The notes beneath the pieces are model-generated. The model saw only the letters and a program-made list of their open reading frames with translations. It searched no databases and was not told where the DNA came from. Positions 12,600 to 24,549 of a DNA stretch of 64,000 nucleotides are shown piece after piece. The stretch's first letter is position 1; each line of letters begins with the position of its first letter. The stretch comes from Nymphaea colorata (Eukaryota; Streptophyta; Magnoliopsida; Nymphaeales; Nymphaeaceae): the NCBI RefSeq assembly GCF_008831285.2, contig NC_045151.1:9724571-9788570 (forward strand), given 5' to 3'. The position numbers were made by a program, and so were the translations under genes.

Positions 12600-13586
12600 G
12601 ATTCACAAGAAGATGGCTTCAAAAGCTGCAGATTGACTCCAAAAAGTTTTTTTGCTTTACAACATTCACCTTCTCAAACACTGCCATCTATGAGAAGTGA
12701 ACTGGATTTTAGATTCATTGAAACATGCTCCCAGCATGGACTATCCTCCTCTCGAGAATAAGCTATATCGATGGTTTTACGATGCTCTTTCAATTTAATG
12801 AATATTTCAGCACTCAATCCTTTTTCCCCTTTAGCATTAGATACATCGCTCTCAGGTGCAGACAAGCATTTTATGCTTAAATAGCCATTGAGGTATATAT
12901 CATCAGTCAACGAAAGCTGCTTTTCAGTGACCTTATGTCTACGCCTACTTCTATCACTCTCTGCATTAGATGAACTTTGCTTTGCAATTTCTGCTGTTTC
13001 TAGTCGTGATCAACATTCTTATCCTCCTCTCCAGAAATACATGATCCATCTGGAGTGCTCCTTTTATGCTTTAAAAGAGGTCCTTTCCTACCTAGGTCGG
13101 GGAAATTTTTGCATGCATTAACCTTAGTCCCTGAACCTGCAGAAGTATCATCCTTAATGTGTGAAAGCATTCCAAGATTCAACTCTTGATGACCGAAACC
13201 AATCTGAAATAACTTATCAGAGTTGGTAGTTGATGGAAATTCCAAAGAATTCATAATGTGTAGTTTGTTGACAAGATATGAAGCCATGTGGCTATTTTCT
13301 ACTGAACTTGATTGAAAGGCTTCTGAAGTATCACAACCATTTTCCTCATATTTGCATGCTTCGTTCATCTCAAGGACTTTTGGAATCTTTGCACTAGAAG
13401 TTGATCCTTCCCTTGAAGGATATTTCAGTGCATTTCATTTCATGTTTTCCACTTCTGAAGAAAGACCATCAGTTGCAACTGAGTCAACTGAATGCTCACC
13501 CAAGAAGTCCAACTTTAGGCTCTAACTTACCTGCAATCTCTGATTGTGTGGTGGCAAGAGTTCCAAAGCTTGTTTCCCCTGATTAG
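12600..13586 (-). pseudogene. JMJ pseudogene linker exon region
   Basis: This lies between the zinc finger and FYRN, where homologues have a long, poorly conserved, Ser/Asn-rich linker exon. Open segments at 13000-13368 and 12674-12910 are rich in Ser, Asn, Lys and Glu and contain no domain, as expected. At least three stops or frame changes separate them. The assignment rests on position and composition only. Confidence 0.5.
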
Positions 13587-13977
13587 GTGAAACTACTGCA
13601 ACTTCTTTCTGGCTTCAAACAAGATGAGTTCCAGGTGTTGTCATGGATAAACCATCAATTGACAACTTTCCAGTTGCCCAATCGTACAGAGCGGTCAGAT
13701 TTCCTTCCACAGCTTTTACAAGGGTATGCAATTCATCCAAATCATAATGGAAGAGGAAATATCTTTTTCTTGGAGCATATTAGTAGAGTATGTTTGCATG
13801 CTCTAAGCATGAGAAGCAGTTCCGTGAACATTCACAACCAATCATTGGGAGATGTGAATCACAAAAGCATAAAAAGCATTCTTGAACATCAGTCAAATCA
13901 AAGTTTGCATGCATCCTTCTGGCTTCAAAAGGGTTAGGAAGTTTCTCTCTCCTCATTTGCTCCATCTGTACCGGTGC
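13587..13977 (-). pseudogene. JMJ pseudogene exon: C5HC2 zinc finger
   Basis: The exon begins at a good acceptor (GTAG then APVQMEQMRREK) and reads ECFLCFCDSHLPMIGCECSR followed by CFSCLEHANILY, the C5HC2 pattern that follows JmjC in KDM5-type proteins. The frame then stops (TAA, 13780-13782) where the family has the last zinc-binding cysteines. Beyond the stop the same frame continues with YFLFHYDLDELHTLVKAVEG, which matches the conserved segment after the finger, so the stop is a mutation in a formerly open exon. Confidence 0.82.
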
Positions 13978-14052
13978 CTACTTACAATGATGAATGAGTA
14001 ACTTCAAGTAGCTAAAATATGTAATGCATAAACATATGATTACTTTAATTAC

Positions 14053-15119
<1,067 letters not shown>

Positions 15120-16000
15120 TTTAATTCTTATTAAAAAAGCAATTCTAACGTCAATTTGGTATATGTCCCAACCTTTAATAGAAATTTACAAGAACCCTAA
15201 TTAATGTCATCTTAGCTGATGGAGAGAAGGCTTCTGAGTTGTCTATGACTCATCATATTATTGATTATTACCTAGACAAGTTCATTCTAAGACTCATAGG
15301 ATAAAATGAGATAGCAGTCAGGCATGTCCCGTGCTGAGAAGAAATGATTCACATGATGTAGTTAGCAAGCTGCCTATAGGTGTACTAGAACTTTTTTTAA
15401 CTCAATGGTCTTTTCAGGTGGGCTGTTGACATCTTTACTAGCTTCTTGACTTCATGTGTAATAGATAATGACCTAAGGGGAATTAAGGTCAGTGGATTTC
15501 ATTACAGATGGTTGTTTAGTTCAAGAGTATAAAGACTAGGCATATCAGATCGTACAACATCTATCATCATGATTCTCAGCTAAAGCATCTTCTTCGTAAA
15601 GAAATACATATTCATTGTCTTCTTTAGGAACATCATCATAAATTTTTCCTTACCAAAAAAACTATCATTAAGAAACATATAATTTGCTATTCTAGGGATA
15701 ACAACAACTATATTTGTTTGATTTAGGTATACCCAAGTAAAACACAAGGATTTTCTAAACATCAAATAAAAATGCTCAAAGAGTTTGCATTATGTGCTTG
15801 TGTTTTACTTCTACAGGCCCATTTTGTTGAGTACAACCACGTGTTTCTTGTGAACAATTTCTTCAATTTTAAGGTAATTTTCAAATTGACCTAAGATGAA
15901 TTGTCCACCAAAATAAGTTCTAAAAATTTTCAGATTTTTCTCAAACTGAGTTTTACAAAGATTTGTAAAAATATTTGAAGAAACAAAGAAAGTCATTTCA
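15120..16000 (-). mobile_element. decayed Ty1-copia polyprotein fragment
   Basis: Minus-strand 15811-15996 encodes a segment (KTQFEKNLKIFRTYFGGQFI, then LGQFENYLKIEEIVHKKH) that matches the copia integrase core around its second catalytic Asp, with that residue changed (RTD to RTY). Further downstream, 15580-15765 resembles the FxGY / DVxFxE region of copia integrase. Around 15140-15175 a piece of reverse transcriptase (WDMYQIDVR...AF) can be read; the same region occurs intact in the copia element at 20.6 kb. Frames are broken many times and no LTR was found. Confidence 0.65.
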
Positions 16001-18700
16001 ACCTACAACTTAGTGAAAGGAGAAAGTACTAACATGTTGTCACCATGACCTTGTTTAGTGGCATGAATTTTCCACTCAAACTGACGTCGGTAGGCAATAC
16101 CTTTTCTTGTACTTGTTCACTAAGGAAAAATTCATGCTTTAACAGCAATTGAAAATACCTGTTATATTCCTCGGATTATTCACAAGCAATATTCAAGCTC
16201 TCACTTTGCAACCTTAGCCGGGGTTTATATAGGTGAATCCATAGATTGTCATCATTGAGTACAAACAAAAAAATAATAAAATAATGCTTCGAATTCAAAT
16301 TTCAAAGAGTCACTTTTTCTTTTCTGAATTTTAGTTCCTTCAAATAATAAAATAATGCTGTTGTCATTTATTGGCTCATTAATAGCTTATATAGCACTCC
16401 ACATGTTTGTATTTTGAAAGGACTTAAGAATAGTTTCATAACAAAGTTTTTGCCACCACTTTAGAAGTTTAGATGCTCGTGGGTCATTATCAACCAATTA
16501 GTATTGTATATTCCCCCTACATCTGATCTTATACAACTAACCAGGAAAAAAAGGTATACCACTTAATATGTGCAGGTCAAACCCAATGGACGTTACAAAA
16601 TTTATGCTGGTTGATTTATAACATCATAACTATGAGATTCAAACACGTTATAGACCATTTGGAACATACCCTCTATGGCAATGGTAAATGGGCAGCAAAA
16701 CTGTTACAAGACAAGATCAAATAGGCCCTCTTGGCTTTCATCCGAATTTGCTGCTATGCTCTCATAAAAGAGGGTGGCTTTTCAGTTTTTTTAGTCCTGT
16801 TTCAATGCTTCATTTGATATTTATGTTAATTCCTTTACCAACACAAAAATAGTAATTTCTTTCTCATGACAAATTTGACCAGGCATCAGAAAAATGAGGC
16901 CATAAGTCCTAACTGAAAATGCAAGATAATCAGAATTATATAAAAAAATCTAAGCAATATTTGGAGCTAGGAGAAGATAGGAGAATAAAACCTAAAGAGA
17001 CATGCAATTTGAAGTAAATACTAAGAAGTACAATAGGTAGGCCCAAATATAATTAACCAGATAAAAGTATTTAGCAACCAACTTGAGAATAGGTGACCAT
17101 TGGCATTGAAGGCCCAAGCTTGAGCATCTTAATAGCAAAAATACAAGGAAATAACATTTGAAAGGAAATAACTCTATTAAATAAAATGGTGATCCAGTTT
17201 ATACATGTTTTTTATTTTATTTGTTTTCCTCTTTCATTCACGATCATTATATGAATCTTTGAACTCCCAGTGAAAAATCACATTTTGTTTATATATTCCA
17301 TTCACTTAATGTCATGAAGCAGACGTAATGAAATATGATATGGAAAACTCAGGAAATGAGACAGAAAAATCAATTTCTTCTTTTTAACTTATTAGACAGA
17401 AAATGCAAAAGGGAGTAAAACACATGGGAAAAACTATTGTCTGAGTGCGAGTGCACTAAAATAAAACACTAAAATAACACATTCACTTTCACTTATTAAT
17501 AAGAAACTTCATTCAAAGAGAAATATCCATCTCAATTCAACATTAGCCTGTCTTGTTAAACTACTTAGAAGCTAGCATCAACATAAATCCAAGTATAATA
17601 CATAAATGAACTTACCTGAGGCCAATCTCCAATTGAAATTTAAAAAAAAAAAACAAAAATAAATTAAGAAGGAGAAAGTGAAGCATGGCACAGGGAAGTA
17701 CTTGATCTGCAGAAAAAATCAATTAATTTTAGGACAAAAGTGACTATAAGAGACAATAAAAGAAAAAACTTCAGATGGTAACAAGGGACTCATTGTTCAT
17801 CTTTCAATAGGGAGGAGCAAGCACAAAACTCCCCATTGGCTCCTTCACATGTAAATTTCCGCATACATATTTCCTTATCCAACTTATCTCTAGAAGAATC
17901 CAATCCCAGGGGACCCAGTCACACAATTGCTTATATTATCGTAGAAGTTGGGGAAGGCTCAAACTAATAATGAAGCAACAAAATGAAATGCAGGGGTACT
18001 GCATAAATGCGATGATGTGATGATGATGCATGAAAGTAAATGATGTTGTCACCCCTTTCATGTCTTCTTTCAAGAATGCATGTCGAAGAGAATTTTTTAT
18101 TAGGATGTATTATTATTTTCCGCAAATAGTTGAACAAATAGGATTGACAATTCAACACCTTGTGTCAGCATTATCAGCATCTTGGACTCCAAGTGATTTG
18201 GCAATTTTGAAGATTGAGGTGCCTGATATTTAACTACTTTTTGAGAAATATGTTGCAGACAGAAAAATATGGAAGGAGAGAACAAGCAGTGCATCACTCT
18301 GGTCATCCATCTGAAGTGATACATAGTCAATGAGACTTCAAAGATGAAACGTTGGTGGCTGTATTGGACCGTGGAATTTTATGATCCTCATTTGCAATTT
18401 GAAGTGTTTACATTTCAAATCAAGTGGAAAAAGATTTTTGACTTACTATTTTGTGCAAATCTTTGGTTTCTCTTTATGCTTGCTCATCCTTTTGATGGCC
18501 ATTTATTCTTTGGTTCCTTAAATTGGTCACCTTTCTTTTTCCTCTATTTTAGTGACTTCTTAAGCAAGTCCATACAATATTGCCCATTATAGTGAATATT
18601 GAAAAGAGTTTGATCCCAAGGGGTCAGACATCACTCTTTGGAGTATAAGATTGTAGTGCGACTTCTTGGAATTCAGATGGTCTCGTCCAAGTGTCTTCCC
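16001..18700. other. AT-rich non-coding stretch
   Basis: No domain was recognised on either strand. Short plus-strand frames at 18030-18233 and 18344-18592 lack motifs. No upstream JMJ exon (JmjN, or the HxE half of JmjC) could be seen. Confidence 0.45.
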
Positions 18701-18755
18701 CATTCTCTGGCAAGATGATGCTAGCTCTGGCCGGTGGAGTTGTCTTCATGATTTG

Positions 18756-18854
18756 GAGTGGCAATAGGGTTTTGGAAGATCAGGCGATCATCAAGTGGCA
18801 GAAGCGTGATGCTCAATGCTCATATGATGCTGCAGTGCCACGACATGGTTGAAG
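18756..18854 (+). pseudogene. beta-galactosidase pseudogene exon 1 (3' part)
   Basis: The frame reads SGNRVLEDQAIIKWQKRDA, which matches the family N-terminus (NRVWEDPSVIKWRKRDAHVP). An insertion then shifts the frame, and LQCHDMVE follows, matching LRCHDTVEG, up to a good donor (GAAG|GTGAG). The start of the exon lies upstream of the part I can align. Confidence 0.78.
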
Positions 18855-19187
18855 GTGAGTCACATTTTTGTTCTTGATGAGACACTTGCTCAAACGATCT
18901 TTGCATGTTGCTGAATTGCCTTGTGGCCTTGGAGTTGGATGAGGATCGACTATGCATCTTGTGTGTGCGAGTGATTGTCTATGCACATTCTTTTGTTGTT
19001 TAGATTTGGTTAGTTGCTGTTGTGTACTGAATTATAATCTTATGTTGCTTTTCAGGATTAGTAGATTATTTTGAAAACTTTAGATAGGGATTTGCATTTG
19101 AGTTTGTATAATTAAAATTGTGTAGGTATAAAGCTCAATTTGTGATGGCACATGTACTGGGTTCATCTCTTTTCTTTTGTTCATTTT

Positions 19188-19413
19188 TGTTACGTTGAGA
19201 GGTAGAGAAGAATGAGAGGAAGGAGGAGAGAAAGGTAGCAGTAGAAAAACGTACAGCTGCTCCTCTTTTCATTAGACTAAATAAGATTAGGGTTAAGACT
19301 AACCCTTTACATAAAGAGTCCACCAAAATATTAAAAATTCAGAAAGCTACCTAATACTAAATACCAAAACACATAACACTTTAAATATCAAAAAGCAACA
19401 CGTTTTCTCAACA
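19188..19413 (-). repeat. copia 3' LTR
   Basis: The LTR is 226 bp with TG...CA ends. It is preceded on the minus strand by the purine tract and flanked by target duplication ATTTT at 19183-19187. It is 99% identical to the 5' LTR at 24222-24447. Confidence 0.97.
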
Positions 19414-19422
19414 CTCCCCCTC
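19414..19422 (-). other. copia polypurine tract
   Basis: On the minus strand the sequence GAGGGGGAG lies immediately upstream of the 3' LTR, the expected site for plus-strand DNA priming. Confidence 0.9.
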
Positions 19423-20473
19423 AAGCTGGAGCATAGATGTCTATCATGCTCAGCTTGCTACAACACTTCGTGAAATTGGATATTGGAAGAGCTTTGGTAA
19501 ATATATCTGCAGGTTGGTCTTCGGAAGCAACATACTCAGTAGAGATAATCCCTGCTTGGACTAAGTCTCTAATGTAATGACAATCAACTTCAATATGTTT
19601 GGTCCGCTCGTGGAAGACCGGATTATTTGCTATGTAAGTAGCCGCTTTATTATCACATTGCATTTTTATAGGCAGCTCAACCTGAATTCCAAGACCTTCT
19701 AGCATGCCTTTCACCCATGTTATCTCAGTGGCTGTTTGGGCCATGGCTCGATATTCTGACTCTGCACTTGATCGAGCAACAACAGCTTGTTTTTTACTTC
19801 TCCAAGAGACTAAGTTGCCACCAACAAAGATACAGAATCCTGTAGTGGACTTTTTGTCATCAATTGAGCCTGCATAATCTGCATCAGAGTAAGCTTCTAT
19901 CTGAAGTGAGGTGCTTCTTTTAAATAATAGACCCTTCCCAGGGGAGCCTTTGAGAAATTTCAATAATAACAGAGCTGCATCCCAATGGGCTTTCCTCGGC
20001 TTGTCCATAAATTGGCTTAGTTTTCCCACAGCAAAGGATATATCAGGTCTAGTAATTGTTACATATAGTAGCTTTCCAATGAGAGACCGATATGATTTGC
20101 TATCAACAGGCTCAGATTTGTCATCATATAAATGAGTACGAGAATTCATAGGTATAGAAGCTGGTTTAGTTCCAGTCATACCTGTTTCGTGAAGCAAATC
20201 AAGAACATATTTTCTTTGAGAAATGACTAGACCTTCTTTGCTCCTTGCCGCTTCTATCCCCAAGAAGTAACGTAGTGAGCCAAGATCTTTAGTAACAAAA
20301 TGTTGCCGCAAATATTCCTTTGTGTCCTGTATTTCTTGTTCATTGTCACCAGTTAAAATAATATCATCCACATATACCACCATAACAACTATACCTCTGG
20401 AGGTCCTTTTTATGAACAATGAATGGTCTAGAGAAGATCTCTGAAACTCAAACTTAGACACAACTTCACACAA
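19421..20473 (-). CDS. copia pol, C-terminal part: RT end and RNase H
   Basis: This 350-codon open frame continues the pol frame after a single in-frame TAG (20474-20476). Near its start is YVDDIILTGD, the RT active-site YVDD box. RNase H follows with AYSDADYAGS, SWRSKKQAVVARSSAESEYR, a CDNKAA box and HIEVDCHYIRD. It ends close to the 3' LTR, as in other copia elements. Since the stop falls just upstream of the YVDD box, the RT of this copy is split unless the stop is read through or is an assembly error. Confidence 0.93.
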   Translation of the reverse strand: MCEVVSKFEFQRSSLDHSLFIKRTSRGIVVMVVYVDDIILTGDNEQEIQDTKEYLRQHFVTKDLGSLRYFLGIEAARSKEGLVISQRKYVLDLLHETGMTGTKPASIPMNSRTHLYDDKSEPVDSKSYRSLIGKLLYVTITRPDISFAVGKLSQFMDKPRKAHWDAALLLLKFLKGSPGKGLLFKRSTSLQIEAYSDADYAGSIDDKKSTTGFCIFVGGNLVSWRSKKQAVVARSSAESEYRAMAQTATEITWVKGMLEGLGIQVELPIKMQCDNKAATYIANNPVFHERTKHIEVDCHYIRDLVQAGIISTEYVASEDQPADIFTKALPISNFTKCCSKLSMIDIYAPA

Positions 20474-20476
20474 CTT

Positions 20477-22693
20477 CTAAAACCATGCTCTAGGACTCTG
20501 TTTCAAACCATATATAGCCTTCTTTAACAGACATACCTTGGTACACTCCCCCTGTTTCTCAAAGCCGGGTGGTTGCTGCATATAGACTACTTCAGTTAAA
20601 TCCCCATAAAGAAATGCATTTTTAACATCGAGTTGGTACATGTTCCAACCATAATGAACTGCAATAGATATAATAAGTCGTATAGTGCCCAAACGTGCAA
20701 CAAGAGAGAAGGTTTCAAAGAAGTCAACACCATATGTCTGTGTGTACCCTTTTGCTACCAAACGTGCTTTGTAGCGCTCAACTGTACCATCTGAGTTGTA
20801 CTTGATAGTGAAAACCCATTTTGAGCCAACAATATCTGCCCCATAAGGAGGTTCAACGAGATCCCAAGTGTGACGAGATATGAGAGAATCCATCTCCTCC
20901 TTCATAGCCTGGTACCACTTAGAGTCCAACATAGCTTGTTCATGTGAAATAGGAATGGATGTAGCTGACAAGGCATCAATGAATTTGCACATATGATTTC
21001 CCACATTGGCTGTACTAACAAACTTAGAAAGAGGATGAATTGTACATTGTCTAATCCCTTTACGCAAAGCAATAGGTAATTCATCAGGAACTGGAGCATC
21101 AAGGGAACACTCAGGCATGTTATGTAATTCAAAACTACTTACCTCCTGAGAGCAAGATGGTGCTGGGTCATTAGATGATGGATTTCTTCTTGAATATGTA
21201 AGAGGAGGATCTTTAAACCGAGGGATGGAGGGTGATGATGAACAAGGAAGGGACTCAAGAGGAATTGGAGGAATTGGAAGTGGAACCGAAGATGACATCT
21301 CAGACTTAGGATTTGAAGTACGTGCAAGAAAGTATGGAGATGACTCGAGAAAGGTTACATCGGCACTGACAAACTCTCGATTAGATATAGGATCAAGGCA
21401 TCGATACCCCTTTTGATTTTTTGAGTATCCCACAAACACACATTTACTTGCTTGAGCAGCCAGTTTATCTCGATTGGGACCAAGTTTATGGACAAAACAT
21501 GTGCACCCAAATATACGTGGGGGTAACGAAAATAAAGCTCTATTTGGGTATAGAATTTGTATTGGAATTTTGTTGTCTATGGAAGATGATGGCATTCTAT
21601 TTATTAGGTAACATGCAGTCAAAATTGCATCTCCCCAAAATTTGGAAGGCATATGAGAATGAATCATGATGGTGCGGGCTACATCCAACAGATGACGATG
21701 TTTTCTTTCAACTACACCATTTTGTTGAGATGTGTGAGGGCATGTAAAATGTGGAACAATACCTAGAGATTTATAGAATTCAAGTAAATGAGAAGATTTG
21801 AACTCGAGAGCATTGTCAGTGCGAACAACCTTGACACAAGAATTAAATTGAGTTTTTATTTCCAATATGAAATATTTCAAGATACAAGAAGCTTCAGTTC
21901 TGTCTTTCATCAAAAACACCCAAGTGACACGAGAGAAATCATCAACAATAGAAAGATAATAACGAGACGACAACCGACTTGGAACCCGACTAGGCCCCCA
22001 AACATCAACATGGACTAAATCAAATAGACATTGACTAGACTGACTTTGACTCGATGGAAAGGAAGTACGACAATGCTTGCCCAGTTGACAAGCTTCACAC
22101 TCGATAGACGTTGTGGAAGAGATTTGAGGACACAGCAGCCGAAGTTTAGGGAATGAAGGATGACCCAATCTGAGATGCCACTGGAAGGCACTTGAAGTAG
22201 AATCAACATGGAATGACGCCTCCTTAGGGGATGTATCCAAGATGTATATTCCATCTATCTCATGGCCTCCACCAATCTTCCTCCCAGTCGATAGATCCTG
22301 AAATACACAAGTACCCGAGTAAAAAATAACTCTGCAATTCATCTCTTTTGTTAGTTTGTTTACAGATAATAAATTCTTCGGGAATTCAGGAGCATATAAC
22401 ACATCATGGACATGTAAAGAAGGAGAAAGATAAACATCTCCACGTCCTTCAACTGGCGATAGTCTTCCATCCGCCAAACGAACATGTTGAGGAGAATCAA
22501 ATTTCTGTAGGTTTGAAATACTAGCATCTCTACAAAAGTGTTTAGATGCTCCAGAATCAATTATCCAACAACCTCTAGAAGTAGTGTTACCTGCAGAGTA
22601 CGCTGAACTTGTGACAACTGTAGATGCCGATGAGGTAGAAGGAGTAGCATTAGACCTATGCTCCATAATTAAGTCAATTGAAGGCCTCATCAC
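20477..22693 (-). CDS. copia pol: protease, integrase, N-terminal RT
   Basis: A 738-codon open frame. The aspartic protease active site DSGA is at residues 46-49. The integrase zinc-binding residues H173, H178, C199 and C202 are present (HLRLGHPS ... CEAC). The catalytic triad D230 (HVDVWGP), D293 (RTDNALEF) and E329 (VVERKHR) gives the canonical D,D-35-E spacing. RT starts near residue 610 (SKWVFTIKYNSDGTVERYKA) and includes YQLDVKNAFLYGDL. The frame ends at a TAG after PRAWF. The first codons overlap the end of gag in another frame, so the true translation start is uncertain. Confidence 0.94.
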   Translation of the reverse strand: MMRPSIDLIMEHRSNATPSTSSASTVVTSSAYSAGNTTSRGCWIIDSGASKHFCRDASISNLQKFDSPQHVRLADGRLSPVEGRGDVYLSPSLHVHDVLYAPEFPKNLLSVNKLTKEMNCRVIFYSGTCVFQDLSTGRKIGGGHEIDGIYILDTSPKEASFHVDSTSSAFQWHLRLGHPSFPKLRLLCPQISSTTSIECEACQLGKHCRTSFPSSQSQSSQCLFDLVHVDVWGPSRVPSRLSSRYYLSIVDDFSRVTWVFLMKDRTEASCILKYFILEIKTQFNSCVKVVRTDNALEFKSSHLLEFYKSLGIVPHFTCPHTSQQNGVVERKHRHLLDVARTIMIHSHMPSKFWGDAILTACYLINRMPSSSIDNKIPIQILYPNRALFSLPPRIFGCTCFVHKLGPNRDKLAAQASKCVFVGYSKNQKGYRCLDPISNREFVSADVTFLESSPYFLARTSNPKSEMSSSVPLPIPPIPLESLPCSSSPSIPRFKDPPLTYSRRNPSSNDPAPSCSQEVSSFELHNMPECSLDAPVPDELPIALRKGIRQCTIHPLSKFVSTANVGNHMCKFIDALSATSIPISHEQAMLDSKWYQAMKEEMDSLISRHTWDLVEPPYGADIVGSKWVFTIKYNSDGTVERYKARLVAKGYTQTYGVDFFETFSLVARLGTIRLIISIAVHYGWNMYQLDVKNAFLYGDLTEVVYMQQPPGFEKQGECTKVCLLKKAIYGLKQSPRAWF

Positions 22694-23450
22694 GGGCCTC
22701 GGCCTCTTCCTCTACCACGGGAAGAATATAGACCGCCTCTTCCTCCCCCAAATGAGGCAAGGGCAGATGGCTGCGAGTTGTTTGAGGAAGGAGGAAGAGT
22801 AATAGCCAATCTGTTTAGTCTATTGAAGGCCTCATCAAGATCGGGAAAATCAGAGCCTGTAAGCATTTGAGCCTTGGATGCAGAATAATCAGAAGATAGT
22901 CCAGCAAGAAATTTAACCACAATCATTTGCTCCATGTGAGATTTGAGACAATGCTTACAGGGTGGTTTTAAGGAATTCATCTTTTCATAAGCAAACTTCA
23001 ACTTTCTAAAATATTCTGTCAAATCCATGTCACCTTGCTGCATTTGTAGCAATTCTTGCTGAACCTGTAAAATTTTGCTGATATTTTTATCTTGAGAATA
23101 CGTCTGCCGAAGAGAATTCCACATATCTTTGGCTGTATTATAATAACAAAGTCCTGCTGCTATGTGGGGTTGAGTGCTATTCATAAGCCAAGCACAAATA
23201 ATGCTGTTTCTTCCTCCCACCGTGCGTATTTACCAGTTTTTTCAACCGGTTCATCTTCTTCCAATATATATTTCTTCCCATGTCCAACGACAGACAACAT
23301 GAAGGTTCTAGCCCATACATCATAGTTGGCTCCATCAAGTTTGATAGTAGATCCAAAGGAAAAAGGATTTGAGAAAGCTTTGTACTCAACACTTGCCTGT
23401 TGATTTCCAGATTCAGTTCTATCAAATTGTATAGATCTGTTTGCAGCCAT
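22690..23450 (-). pseudogene. copia gag (frameshifted)
   Basis: Gag starts at 23450 with MAANRSIQFDRTESG and reads through LDGANYDVWARTFML, the gag N-terminal domain (UBN2/retrotran_gag type), to about 23210. A one-base loss there shifts the frame; the rest, with the gag core (MWNSLRQTYSQDKNISKILQ) and a Gly/Arg-rich end (GGGRGGLYSSRGRGRGRG), is open from 23220 down to 22690. The CCHC zinc knuckle expected right after the Gly/Arg stretch is absent, and the pol frame begins there in a different register, which suggests a small deletion at the gag-pol border. Confidence 0.9.
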
Positions 23451-23461
23451 GATAAAACCAC

Positions 23462-24209
23462 GAAATCAGGCCCACTATAGACTGAAAATCAACCTTTGAC
23501 TGAAAAAAAAACTCTGCACCACACGCCAGGCAGATCAGACGTTATGTATTTTTGATAATCAATGTCTGAAAATCAAACCTCCACATGCCAGGCAGATCAG
23601 ACTTTATATATATTTTGATTCAATGTCTGAAAATCAAACCTGAAACACACAAAAAAAAACGTCTGATCTGATATATATATATATTTTTGATAATAACATC
23701 CACTGAATCAGATCTGATCAACACCAACACGTTGCAACGACACCACCTAGATCTGATACACTTCTGGATTCAGATCTGAACTGTTTCGAACAAACAAAAA
23801 CAGCAACCTTTTTTTTTTTCTGCAGATCTGAACCAACAAAAACAGCAACGTCGACCTTCAGATCTGAACCAAAACAACAACTAGTCGACTTCTACCTTCA
23901 GATCTGAACCAAAACAGCAACTAGTCGACTTCGACCTTCAGATCTGAACATCAACAGCAACACATCTTCTTCAGCAACATGAGGGACTTCAACCTTAAGA
24001 TCTGAACGTCAACAGCAACACATCTTCTTTAGCAGCAACATAGGGTACAGATCACGTCTCTACATGAAGAACGTGATCTGCCCCTTTTTCTTTATCAAGC
24101 AGTCCCACCGATAGCAGCAACCTTAGACGCCCAACTTGATGGAGAATGATAAGAAGAGAAAAGGAGAGAAAGAAAGGAAAACCCTAGACGTCACAGCCCT
24201 AGGTCTCAA
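23462..24209 (-). repeat. copia 5' leader with internal tandem repeats
   Basis: The untranslated leader between the PBS and gag has two repeat sets. Around 23515-23640 a unit of about 65 bp containing GCCAGGCAGATCAGAC and GTCTGAAAATCAAACCT occurs twice. From about 23820 to 24035 a 45-60-bp unit with CAGATCTGAACCAAAACAGC and CTAGTCGACTTC occurs about five times with drift. GATCTGA motifs recur throughout. These may be enhancer-like or packaging-related, but no function can be inferred from sequence alone. Confidence 0.75.
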
Positions 24210-24221
24210 GCTCTGATACCA
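24210..24221 (-). other. copia primer binding site (initiator tRNA-Met)
   Basis: On the minus strand TGGTATCAGAGC follows the 5' LTR directly with no spacer; this is complementary to the 3' end of plant initiator tRNA-Met. Confidence 0.95.
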
Positions 24222-24447
24222 TGTTACGTTGAGAGGTAGAGAAGAATGAGAGGAAGGAGGAGAGAAAGGTAGCAGCAGAAAAACATACAGCTGCTCCTCT
24301 TTTCATTAGACTAAATAAGATTAGGGTTAAGACTAACCCTTTACATAAAGAGTCCACCAAAATATTAAAAATTCAGAAAGCTACCTAATACTAAATACCA
24401 AAACACATAACACTTTAAATATCAAAAAGCAACACGTTTTCTCAACA
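24222..24447 (-). repeat. copia 5' LTR
   Basis: The LTR is 226 bp with TG...CA ends. It is adjacent to the PBS and followed by target duplication ATTTT at 24448-24452. It differs from the 3' LTR by two transitions. Confidence 0.97.
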
Positions 24448-24549
24448 ATTTTTTATTGCAGATAGTTGAATTTGGCATTCTTCATATACTTCTGCTATGT
24501 ATTCTTGACATACTTTTAAAAATTAAAGTTATTCAACTGCTGTTTGCTG

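Larger units (their letters stand above)
19188..24447 (-). mobile_element. near-intact Ty1-copia LTR retrotransposon
   Basis: Two 226-bp LTRs, both starting TGTTACG and ending CTCAACA on the plus strand, bound a 5,260-bp element. They differ at only two positions, both transitions (19242/24276 and 19251/24285). The element is flanked by a perfect 5-bp target duplication, ATTTT, at 19183-19187 and 24448-24452. On the minus strand the order is 5' LTR, PBS for initiator tRNA-Met, leader, gag, protease, integrase, RT and RNase H, polypurine tract, 3' LTR, which is Ty1-copia order. The uninterrupted flank is present at about 63590-63640, confirming the boundaries. Two frame disruptions and one stop in the coding region make it non-autonomous as assembled. 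Confidence 0.97.

Noticed and set aside
17590-17640. CAG|GTAAGT donor on the minus strand as a possible upstream JMJ exon
   Set aside because: No acceptor at a sensible distance and no JmjN or JmjC residues in any frame.
20902-22254. Short frames overlapping the copia pol gene
   Set aside because: Shadows of the minus-strand pol frame.
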